From an uncultured Clostridia bacterium (GTDB lineage: Bacteria; Bacillota; Clostridia; Christensenellales; UBA1242): 64,000 bases of DNA. Under the pieces are notes generated by a model. The model ran no database searches and was not told where the DNA came from. It was given only the letters and a program-made list of their open reading frames with translations. Each line of letters starts with the position of its first letter. Position 1 is the stretch's first letter. Where the stretch lies: assembly GCA_944362965.1 (NCBI GenBank), contig CALVTR010000003.1, forward strand, positions 1 to 64,000, read 5' to 3'. The position numbers and the translations under genes are program-made. Below are positions 16,586 to 23,307 of this stretch, piece after piece.

Positions 16586-17527
16586 TTATACTACAACTGC
16601 TTTGACGCTCTCTCCGCTATCGGCATCTTGATAAGACAGCCAATAACCGAAGCCTTCTGGTCTATTTTCATCCAGTGGGAACCAAATTGGATAGCCTGAA
16701 AGCTCTCTTGGTGGAAATTTTTGATAAACTCCCGGAACGCCATAGCAAATATATTTTAACTTGTCATCTTCATAGATAAGACCGAGAACGTAGTAGTCAC
16801 CGCTTGAATCTATATTTACTTTAACCCATTTTGAGTCTGGAATGAGCTGCTCAAGATAATCTTCGTTTGGGTTATTTTCAAAAAGACTATCTATTTGCTG
16901 TTTCATTTCTTGGTAGAATTTGTTTTCTATTGGCTTAGCTTCATTTTCGTCTATTTCTTCAACCTTTTCTTCTGCGTCGTCCATTTTGCGAATATGTGAA
17001 AAATAGAACTTTTTATATTCACAATTTTCGCATTTTTTGTCGCATATTTCAGCGTCTGCCATAGCCTTTGTTATAGTATTTTCTATTTCTTCTTTTTCAG
17101 CATCATCGAAATCTATATCATATTTGTCAAGAACTTCTTCAACTTCACTTACATTTTTACTTTTGGATAGTGATTTTATCGCAGCATCAAACACTTGCTC
17201 TTTGTCTACATAGCCTTCACTGCTTCCATATAGTAGCGGCTTAGGCTGCCCGCCCACAAAATTTACAACGGCACAGGTAAACCTTTCTGGAATCTGGGAA
17301 AGCTCACTTTTAAAAGTGAAAAGCATACCTGACGAATGTGTTAGACCTGCCTTTGTTATGTTCTTGCCATCGTTTATTCCGAGTGTGATAATACCCTTTG
17401 GCTCAATACCGAAGTTATATAGTCTGAGCCTTCCATTTATCATATCACCATCACTTTCAAGCGTTAATACCGCTCTTTCAGACTTATCTTCAACCCCATT
17501 TAAAACTATACTTTTTTTATTTAACAT
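16586..17527 (-). CDS. Conserved-looking hypothetical protein with a Cys cluster
   Basis: 313 residues, function not recognised. The first ~110 residues look like a beta-rich domain (NGRLRLYNFG, KPLLYGSSEGY). A C-x3-C-x2-C cluster (CDKKCENCEYKKFY, near 165-178) could bind a metal. The C-terminal ~100 residues (DSKWVKVNIDSSGDYYVLGLIYEDDKLKYICYGVPG ... YPIWFPLD) form a second compact domain ending GYWLSYQDADSGE. There is no signal peptide or transmembrane helix. It is first in an operon with the alpha/beta hydrolase. Its AGAGGTG ribosome site and -10 box lie inside the terminator hairpin of the transketolase operon (17528-17567). Confidence 0.7.
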   Translation of the reverse strand: MLNKKSIVLNGVEDKSERAVLTLESDGDMINGRLRLYNFGIEPKGIITLGINDGKNITKAGLTHSSGMLFTFKSELSQIPERFTCAVVNFVGGQPKPLLYGSSEGYVDKEQVFDAAIKSLSKSKNVSEVEEVLDKYDIDFDDAEKEEIENTITKAMADAEICDKKCENCEYKKFYFSHIRKMDDAEEKVEEIDENEAKPIENKFYQEMKQQIDSLFENNPNEDYLEQLIPDSKWVKVNIDSSGDYYVLGLIYEDDKLKYICYGVPGVYQKFPPRELSGYPIWFPLDENRPEGFGYWLSYQDADSGESVKAVVV

Positions 17528-17567
17528 AAAAACACCTCTTTATATATTATACTAAGAGATGTTTTTT
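17528..17567 (-). terminator. Transketolase-operon terminator overlapping the next gene's promoter and ribosome site
   Basis: On the minus strand AACATCTCTT (17563-17554) pairs with AAGAGGTGTT (17540-17531) with one mismatch and is followed by T residues ending at the ATG of the 17527 gene. The loop contains TATAAT (17551-17546), and the right arm contains the AGAGGTG ribosome site. The structure can end transcripts arriving from tkt while supplying start signals to the following operon. Confidence 0.6.
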
Positions 17568-17658
17568 AATGATTTAAATGTTTTGAGATTTTTTGTTTAA
17601 TTTTAGCATAATTTATCGAATAATCCTTTATCTGAATTTATGCTGATATGTGCAAATA

Positions 17659-19629
17659 CTAATTCTCATCATGAGATAATTTTTTATTTATCTGTCGTAT
17701 AATATCTTTTTCATTAAAGCCAGCTTTGCTGTATACTTCGCTGCCATTTCCGCTGCCTTGATAGCTGTTGACATCGATTACTAAGCCGTTATCTCCAACG
17801 TATTTATACCATCTTGCATCATTTGATGCTTCGATTGCCACGCGAAGGCGTGCATTCTTTTGAAGCACTTTATTTTTATAACTTGTAGATTGCTCTTCAA
17901 ATACTTCAAGACATGGGAAAGAAACCACAGAAACATCGTATTTTTTGCTAAGCTCTTTTGCAACATTTAAAGCAAGTCCAACTTCGCTGCCTGTTGCATA
18001 AAGCACAACTTGAGCATCCTTTTGAGCTGGTTTTAAAATATAGCCGCCCTGCAAAGCTTCTTTATATTTTCCATCAACCACTTGCATCTTTTGTCGTGAT
18101 AAGATAAAGGCAACAGGACCTTCCCCAGATAATACATGATTATAGCCTGCAAGAAGCTCGCTTGCGTCGCATGGTCTGAATACTTTTAGACCTATTATAG
18201 AGCGAAGCTGAGAAAGCTGCTCAATAGGCTGATGAGATGGTCCGTCTGCTCCAACATAGATACTATCATGGGTGAAGAAATAGCTTACATTTAATTCCAT
18301 CATACTTGCAAGGCGTATACTTGGAAGCATATAATTTGAAAATGCTAGGAATGTGGAGCAAAACGGGATGAAATCTTCATATAGGCTTACACCGTTCATA
18401 ATTGCTGCCATAGCGTGTTCACGCACGCCAAAATGTATGTTTCTGCCGCGACGATTTCCTGTGTTGTAGTTCCCGCCATTTTCTATGAAGCAGCCTGTTG
18501 AATTTGTAACGTCAGCACTGCCTGCAACCACTTGCAAAAGTTTTTCTGCGATTTCATTGAAAACAATCTTATTAAGCTCTCTTCCGCTTAGTCCTTCCCA
18601 CTTATAAGACGTGCGGACAAGTTTTTCAAGGTCTATACGTTTTCTATCAAAGAAATTTACAAACTGTCTATAAAGTTCTGGGTTTGAAGTTGCATAAACA
18701 GCTAAATTCTGATTCCATTTTTCATGGTTAAGTTTGCCACGTCGCGAACTTGCCATGCAAAAATCTCTGACATCATTTGGAATATAAAAATTTTCGTATA
18801 CGCCAAGCTTGCTATTAAACACCTTGAGCTCTTCTTGGTTTAAAGCAAGACCATGCACAGATGAGGTGCCTTCTTTCTCTGTGCCTATTCCGATTGTGGT
18901 TTCAAAAATGATAATAGTAGGATTGCTCAGTTTTTTTGCCTTTTCAATGGCTCTTGAGCAGGCATGAAAATTGTTTCCCCTTTTGCATCTAACTACACTC
19001 CAACCCATAGCTTTGAATTTTTTTGCAACATTTTCTCTATTTGATAAATTAAGCGAGCCATCCATTGTGACTTCATTTGAATCATATAAAATGATAAGTC
19101 TGTTTAAGTTTAATGTGCCTGCAAGTGAGCATGCTTCTTGTGCAACACCTTCCATAAGGTCACCATCACCTGCAAGGCAGTAAGTATAGTTGTCAATTAT
19201 AGGAAAGCCCACGCTGTTGAATCGCTCTGCCATGATAGAAGATGCAAGTGCCATTCCCACAGCATTTGCCACGCCTTGTCCAAGTGGACCTGTTGACACT
19301 TCAACGCCATCAGTTGTGCGATATTCAGGATGACCTGGAGTTTTTGAGCCAAGCACGCGTAATTTTTTTAGGTCTTGAAGTGAAACATCGAAGCCGAAGA
19401 GTGATAAAAGTGTGTAATAAACAGGACAAGCATGGCCATTTGACATAACAAATCTGTCTCTATTTAAAAAATCAGTGTCAGAGACATCAAAATTATAGTG
19501 GTCTTTAAAAAGTGCGAGCATGATTGCACTTGTGCCAAGTGCTGCACCTGTGTGCCCACTGCCAGCATTTGAAATTGACTGAGCTGTTATTGATTTAACA
19601 TAATTTAATGTTTTATCAATTATATTCAT
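17659..19629 (-). CDS. tkt: Transketolase
   Basis: 656 residues, the normal full length. It moves two-carbon ketol units between pentose-phosphate and glycolytic sugars, using thiamine diphosphate. Visible are the substrate/cofactor residues in SGHTGAALG, GHACPVYY, TPGHPEYRTTDGVEVSTGPLGQG, the ThDP motif GDGDLMEG near 153, VREHAMAAIMNG, and HDSIYVGADGPSHQPIEQ. The C-terminal domain ends with the GSGNGSEVY segment. The ATG overlaps the stop of the upstream shikimate-kinase-like gene by 4 bases, so translation is coupled. It is last in a four-gene operon (22074 to 17659). Confidence 0.95.
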   Translation of the reverse strand: MNIIDKTLNYVKSITAQSISNAGSGHTGAALGTSAIMLALFKDHYNFDVSDTDFLNRDRFVMSNGHACPVYYTLLSLFGFDVSLQDLKKLRVLGSKTPGHPEYRTTDGVEVSTGPLGQGVANAVGMALASSIMAERFNSVGFPIIDNYTYCLAGDGDLMEGVAQEACSLAGTLNLNRLIILYDSNEVTMDGSLNLSNRENVAKKFKAMGWSVVRCKRGNNFHACSRAIEKAKKLSNPTIIIFETTIGIGTEKEGTSSVHGLALNQEELKVFNSKLGVYENFYIPNDVRDFCMASSRRGKLNHEKWNQNLAVYATSNPELYRQFVNFFDRKRIDLEKLVRTSYKWEGLSGRELNKIVFNEIAEKLLQVVAGSADVTNSTGCFIENGGNYNTGNRRGRNIHFGVREHAMAAIMNGVSLYEDFIPFCSTFLAFSNYMLPSIRLASMMELNVSYFFTHDSIYVGADGPSHQPIEQLSQLRSIIGLKVFRPCDASELLAGYNHVLSGEGPVAFILSRQKMQVVDGKYKEALQGGYILKPAQKDAQVVLYATGSEVGLALNVAKELSKKYDVSVVSFPCLEVFEEQSTSYKNKVLQKNARLRVAIEASNDARWYKYVGDNGLVIDVNSYQGSGNGSEVYSKAGFNEKDIIRQINKKLSHDEN

Positions 19630-20093
19630 AATTCATCTCCTAACCTATCTATTATTTGTTTTGCAGCCGATAAAACTGCTTTTCTATCAAATGACAACGT
19701 CATATCTGAATTATTCTTTAAAAATTCATCACGGCTTTGATAAGCTATCTTACTTGGGGGTTCTTTCAGCTTTAACTTTGGAAGTTCAAGATAAACAACA
19801 TAAGAATTGTTAAAAAGTTTGGAATATTCTTTGAATAAATCGTAGCTTACTGAGATAACACTGTTTTCATAATCTGCACAATTTGATACAACACTCTTTT
19901 CTCGCTTTTTAAAATATTCAAGTCCGCATTTTTGTAAAACTTCTTCTGGATTTATTAGGTCATAGGCTATAAGCTCTTTGCAATCAGCAAAATACATATC
20001 AAGCATATCTGCAAGCGTCTTAGCCACATTTTTTGCAAATTTTTCATCAAGTGAAACAATCACCATATTTTTAAGAGTTTTTTCGTTTTTCAT
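19626..20093 (-). CDS. Shikimate-kinase-like protein with an ablated P-loop
   Basis: 155 residues. The pattern of hydrophobic and conserved positions follows shikimate kinase: a first strand VIVS, a helix VAKTLADMLDMYFADCKELI, then EVLQKCGLEYFKKREKSVV (matching the YFR-x-x-E helix), NSVISVSYDLF where the GGG motif would be, YVVYLEL, and a closing helix. The Walker A loop (GxxGxGKST) is replaced by residues 14-22 SLDEKFAKN, so ATP binding of the usual kind looks impossible. It is therefore either a regulatory pseudoenzyme or a different nucleoside-kinase-fold protein. It is translationally coupled to transketolase, whose product erythrose 4-phosphate feeds the shikimate pathway. No Shine-Dalgarno site is evident. 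Homology is judged by eye only. Confidence 0.5.
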   Translation of the reverse strand: MKNEKTLKNMVIVSLDEKFAKNVAKTLADMLDMYFADCKELIAYDLINPEEVLQKCGLEYFKKREKSVVSNCADYENSVISVSYDLFKEYSKLFNNSYVVYLELPKLKLKEPPSKIAYQSRDEFLKNNSDMTLSFDRKAVLSAAKQIIDRLGDEL

Positions 20094-20128
20094 ATAGTTA
20101 TGATATCATAAAATCTAAAATTCTACAA

Positions 20129-21250
20129 TCAAATATCAGAATTGTTTTCTTTATTGTCTCTTATAACGTTTTTGGGTCGTTTAGGCTTCTCCTTCTTTCT
20201 AATTCCCCAAGTAAATATAAGCAAAAGCACATATATTGATATTAAAAGAGCAATATCTATTGTTGGCACAGGTGCTGTTGCATAAACGACGCTATCATTT
20301 TCGATTGTCACAGCAATGCTTCCATTTGACGAAGTTGTCAAAATTTGGCTGTTTATATCATGGAGTCTATTCAAAACTTCAACTGATGGCAGGTCCCTAT
20401 TTTGTGCCACGCAAAGAACGGCATATTCAGGTCTGACAAGTTGTAAAAATTCTTCGGTTGAAGAGCTTGACGAGCCGTGATGGGCAACCTTTAAAACGTC
20501 GGCTTTTAAATAGTCACCATACTGCGTAATTAGCGTGTTCTCGATTGTTGCATCGGCGTCACCAGTAAATAAAAACTTTTTTGTTTGATAGGTCATCATA
20601 ATAACCGCACTTATGCTGTTTGTTGACGAATAATAGTCACTAGCAGGAGACAAAAATTCAACTTGACAGCCACCTAAATTAAGTTCTATGCCCTGCTTGT
20701 TATAAATTATATTGCAACCCTTCTCTGTAACAAGAGAAATCACCCTATCATATGTTTGTGTTGTTGAAATCATAATGTTTTCACTTGACATATCTGCAGC
20801 TTCTTCGGGCGTGTATACTTTTGGTCTAAAAACTGTTGCAACTTGAATGCTTTCAAGCACTTCTATTGCTCCGCCAATATGGTCAGCATCGGGGTGAGTT
20901 AAAACCAAGTAGTCAAGGTATGAAAGCCCTTCATTCTTTAAAAAATTATTCACATAAGCAGTGACAGTTTCGCCTTCATCTTCTTCACCCGCATCAATAA
21001 GCATTGTTTGCTCATTTGGAAACTTTATCAAAATGCTATCACCCTGACCTACATCAATAAAGTGAACTTGGAAATCATAACCTTGAAATTTGTCTACAAT
21101 AACGACATTATAAAAATAAAGCAGTCCGCCGCAGACAAAAAATAAAACAATAAAAATAGATGTGAAAAGCACTGATAGGCTACTTCGCACAAGCACATCA
21201 CTTTTTATTTTTATCTCTTTTTTCTTTAGTTTCTTAACTTCATTTTTCAT
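20129..21250 (-). CDS. ComEC/Rec2-like metallo-beta-lactamase-fold hydrolase, membrane-anchored
   Basis: 373 residues. A lysine-rich N-terminus precedes a transmembrane helix (about 24-48), then FIDVGQGDSILIKFP, the metal motif T-H-P-D-A-D-H-I-G-G near 118, GD (LFTGDAD) and the HHGSSSSS segment that marks the ComEC C-terminal hydrolase domain, and finally a second transmembrane helix near 335-355 followed by basic residues. It is the hydrolase part only: the ~400-residue membrane channel (Competence domain) of full ComEC is absent. Family members of this kind are proposed extracytoplasmic nucleases or phosphodiesterases. It overlaps the patatin gene by 4 bases. Confidence 0.8.
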   Translation of the reverse strand: MKNEVKKLKKKEIKIKSDVLVRSSLSVLFTSIFIVLFFVCGGLLYFYNVVIVDKFQGYDFQVHFIDVGQGDSILIKFPNEQTMLIDAGEEDEGETVTAYVNNFLKNEGLSYLDYLVLTHPDADHIGGAIEVLESIQVATVFRPKVYTPEEAADMSSENIMISTTQTYDRVISLVTEKGCNIIYNKQGIELNLGGCQVEFLSPASDYYSSTNSISAVIMMTYQTKKFLFTGDADATIENTLITQYGDYLKADVLKVAHHGSSSSSTEEFLQLVRPEYAVLCVAQNRDLPSVEVLNRLHDINSQILTTSSNGSIAVTIENDSVVYATAPVPTIDIALLISIYVLLLIFTWGIRKKEKPKRPKNVIRDNKENNSDI

Positions 21251-22074
21251 TTAATTATTGTTATATCACTTGGAAATGCTTTTAATTTATGTTTTCTTCT
21301 TTTGTTAAACACTTCCATTATTTGCGGCATAGCATCCACTGCGGCTTTATAGCCCTCCTCTATCATTTCGTCCATGCCATCGGTTTTTGTAGACTTAAAA
21401 CGTTTTGTCTCTGGTGCTATGATTACGTCTGAATTGACATAGCCACGCACTGCGTTACTTTTCATAAGTATTCTTATTGAGCACATAAGCACGTCAAGCA
21501 CCTTTGTTGAGTCTGTGCCATAAGTGCGAGATTTATTGACATCGACAGAAATAACATAATCACAGCCAAAGTATCTTGGCACGTCAGCTGGTATTGTGTT
21601 TTGAAGTCCGCCGTCACATAAAATCATATCATCGTATATAACAGGAGTAAAAACGCCAGGAACGGCACAACTGCCCATGACGGCTTTTGCAAGGTTGCCC
21701 TTAGCAAGACATATTTCTTTTGTCGACTTTATATCAACAGCAACTGCAGCATAAGGAATTTTTAAATCTTCTATGTTTATATCACCTAGATTGTTTGTTA
21801 TAAGCTCGCCAACACCATCTATCTTAGAAGGTGTGAAAGGTATCAAATTCTTACGAATATCTTTTTCGCGAAGATTTTTTACGATATCATACATCTCTTT
21901 ATAAGAATAGCCAGCAGCGTAGAATGCACCAACAAGGCTCCCAGCACTTGTGCCAGCAACAAAATCAAATTTGATGCCAAATTCTTCAAACGCTTTGATA
22001 GCTCCAAGATGCGAAAATCCCCTTGTGCCACCACCGCCAAAAGCTATACCTATTTTTATCTTTCTTCCAAACAT
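21247..22074 (-). CDS. Patatin-like phospholipase (RssA/YchK type)
   Basis: 275 residues. The patatin oxyanion loop GGGGTRG (13-19), nucleophile elbow G41-T-S43-A-G45 and catalytic Asp154 in C-D-G-G are all present, giving the Ser-Asp dyad. It predicts a cytoplasmic lipid acyl hydrolase. The ribosome site is AAAGGAGC. It is the first gene of an operon with the ComEC-like hydrolase, shikimate-kinase-like protein and transketolase; its stop overlaps the next ATG. A tRNA-Glu gene is divergent upstream. Confidence 0.85.
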   Translation of the reverse strand: MFGRKIKIGIAFGGGGTRGFSHLGAIKAFEEFGIKFDFVAGTSAGSLVGAFYAAGYSYKEMYDIVKNLREKDIRKNLIPFTPSKIDGVGELITNNLGDINIEDLKIPYAAVAVDIKSTKEICLAKGNLAKAVMGSCAVPGVFTPVIYDDMILCDGGLQNTIPADVPRYFGCDYVISVDVNKSRTYGTDSTKVLDVLMCSIRILMKSNAVRGYVNSDVIIAPETKRFKSTKTDGMDEMIEEGYKAAVDAMPQIMEVFNKRRKHKLKAFPSDITIIK

Positions 22075-22163
22075 TAAAAGCTCCTTTATGGTTTAATTAT
22101 AGCGTAAAAGTATCTAAAAACAAAATAATTAAAAAATATTCATATTATAAAAGTAAAAAACAC

Positions 22164-22192
22164 TTGCAAAAGATGTAAAAATTTGCTACAAT
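22164..22192 (+). promoter_or_regulatory. Promoter of tRNA-Glu
   Basis: TTGCAA (22164-22169), 17 bp, TACAAT (22187-22192); the predicted start near 22199 is about 10 nt before the mature 5' end. Confidence 0.75.
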
Positions 22193-22208
22193 AACATAGT
22201 AACTTTGT

Positions 22209-22283
22209 GGCCTCATGGTCAAGCGGTTAAGACGCCGCCCTCTCACGGCGGAATCAGGGGTTCGATTCCCCTTGAGGCTACCA
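22209..22283 (+). tRNA. tRNA-Glu, anticodon CTC
   Basis: Cloverleaf: acceptor GGCCTCA (22209-22215) with TGAGGCT (22273-22279), including the G.U first pair usual in tRNA-Glu; anticodon stem CCGCC/GGCGG with loop CTCTCAC and anticodon CTC (reads GAG); T-arm GGGGTTCGATTCCCC; discriminator A22280 and encoded CCA at 22281-22283. It is a single tRNA, not part of a cluster. Confidence 0.95.
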
Positions 22284-22285
22284 TA

Positions 22286-22411
22286 TTGGGGTAACACCAA
22301 AGCATTTTCAAAAAAATTAAAAGGTTTGAGCTTTTAATTTTTTTGAACTCCTAAAAGGAGAACGCGGGCACGCCTAACGGCTAACCGCTAATGCTTCGGT
22401 TTTCCTCCCAA
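22286..22411. repeat. Nested palindrome D: outer stem enclosing three hairpins
   Basis: Outer arms 22286-22306 (starting TTGGGG, ending AAGCATT) and 22390-22411 (AATGCTT ... CCTCCCAA) pair with three mismatches and one bulge. Inside are hairpin 1 (22307-22347), with a perfect 17-bp stem TTCAAAAAAATTAAAAG / CTTTTAATTTTTTTGAA; hairpin 2 (22348-22360), CTCCT-AAA-AGGAG; and hairpin 3 (22364-22388), GCGG/CCGC enclosing GCC-TAAC-GGC. It begins two bases after the tRNA CCA. Confidence 0.75.
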
Positions 22412-22416
22412 CTCCC

Positions 22417-22513
22417 TTTCCGCCCCAGACAAAAATTTTCTAAATTTTTGTCTTTTGGGTCCCCGCAAAATCTCCGATTTTGTGGGTAAAGTTAGGACCC
22501 ACAAGGGGTGAAA
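22417..22513. repeat. Nested palindrome E: outer stem enclosing two hairpin arms
   Basis: Outer TTTCCGCCCC (22417-22426) with GGGGTGAAA (22505-22513), one bulge. Arm 1 is AGACAAAAATTT-TCT-AAATTTTTGTCT (22427-22453), a perfect 12-bp stem. Arm 2 is GGGTCC (22457-22462) with GGACCC (22495-22500), enclosing CCCGCAAAATC/GATTTTGTGGG (22462-22486). It lies five bases after palindrome D, so the two form a tandem structured block. Confidence 0.7.
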
Positions 22514-22728
22514 TTATTGCGAGCATAAACCTTAGGCTTGCGACTAAGCCATGCACCTGGGATTTTTTATGCGGATAAGTAAATCTTTCTTGAGTTGAAT
22601 ACGTTTTAACCTTCCACTCAAGTCAATATAAATAATATAAATAAAGTAAGAAATCAAAATACAGCATAAAGAAAATCTTTATGGCTTGATTATTATATAA
22701 AAAGACAGCTTAATGCTGCCTTTTTTGT
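22514..22728 (+). other. Remainder of the tRNA downstream region, with hairpins and a terminator
   Basis: No gene is seen here. Further inverted repeats occur: GCATAAA (22523-22529) with TTTATGC (22566-22572) enclosing GGCTT/AAGCC; CTTGAGT (22589-22595) with ACTCAAG (22616-22622); CATAAAG/CTTTATG near 22664-22682. A terminator-like AAAGACAGC-TTAAT-GCTGCCTTTTTT closes the block at about 22700-22728. The whole 22284-22728 stretch could be a structured transcript read through from the tRNA promoter. Confidence 0.5.
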
Positions 22729-22809
22729 TTGAAATCTTCTAAGAAAATTCTTTGATTGTTTGACTTTTTAAAATTTATGGAATCTAAAAAGCTAAAGTAG
22801 TATATAAAA

Positions 22810-23229
22810 TTATATCATAACAACTAAAATAACTATAGTTGCTATTATAGTTGCTGCAAGACATACCAAATTTACTATCAAGGCAGCTAAGCCAACCTTT
22901 CTTTTATTTAACTTTCTTTGATATACTGCAAAATTTATACCACGTAGAAGCACCATCAAAAATACAAATGCTATTAGGAAAAAGGCTATTGCACCAAGCA
23001 GTGAAAGAATAGGAAAATTTGTTTGTCCGTCTCCAATTTCAGTGGATGCAAGGTTTGCAGAACATAATGCTCCGAGAACAACAAAGAGAATAGTTAAAAC
23101 TGTGCCTACACCTGTCAATATAAATGATTGGACGGCGAGTCTTACATTGTTATCTTTTTTCTCTTGTTCATATGTGCTTAGCTGCAAATATTGCGCTTTT
23201 GCACCAAACATGCGTCTAAAAATTCCCAT
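22810..23229 (-). CDS. Small multi-pass membrane protein, uncharacterised
   Basis: 139 residues from ATG 23227-23229. An amphipathic start (MGIFRRMFGAKAQ) and a charged stretch (STYEQEKKDNNVR) lead into three strongly hydrophobic segments (about 35-60, 75-100 and 112-138), with a basic loop YQRKLNKRKVG before the last. The topology suggests three or four helices; no family was recognised. The alternative TTG start at 23271 is rejected because that TTG is the -35 box of the promoter. No Shine-Dalgarno site precedes the ATG. Confidence 0.65.
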   Translation of the reverse strand: MGIFRRMFGAKAQYLQLSTYEQEKKDNNVRLAVQSFILTGVGTVLTILFVVLGALCSANLASTEIGDGQTNFPILSLLGAIAFFLIAFVFLMVLLRGINFAVYQRKLNKRKVGLAALIVNLVCLAATIIATIVILVVMI

Positions 23230-23241
23230 GTATATATTTTT

Positions 23242-23271
23242 AGCATAACATATTAAAGCTTTAGTTGTCAA
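23242..23271 (-). promoter_or_regulatory. Promoter of the small membrane protein, near-leaderless
   Basis: On the minus strand TTGACA (23271-23266), 18 bp, TATGCT (23247-23242). Only 12 bases separate the -10 box from the ATG, so the predicted leader is about 6 nt and cannot hold a ribosome site. Confidence 0.6.
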
Positions 23272-23307
23272 TCAAAAAATAAATATAATTGAATAATATT
23301 TTACAAA

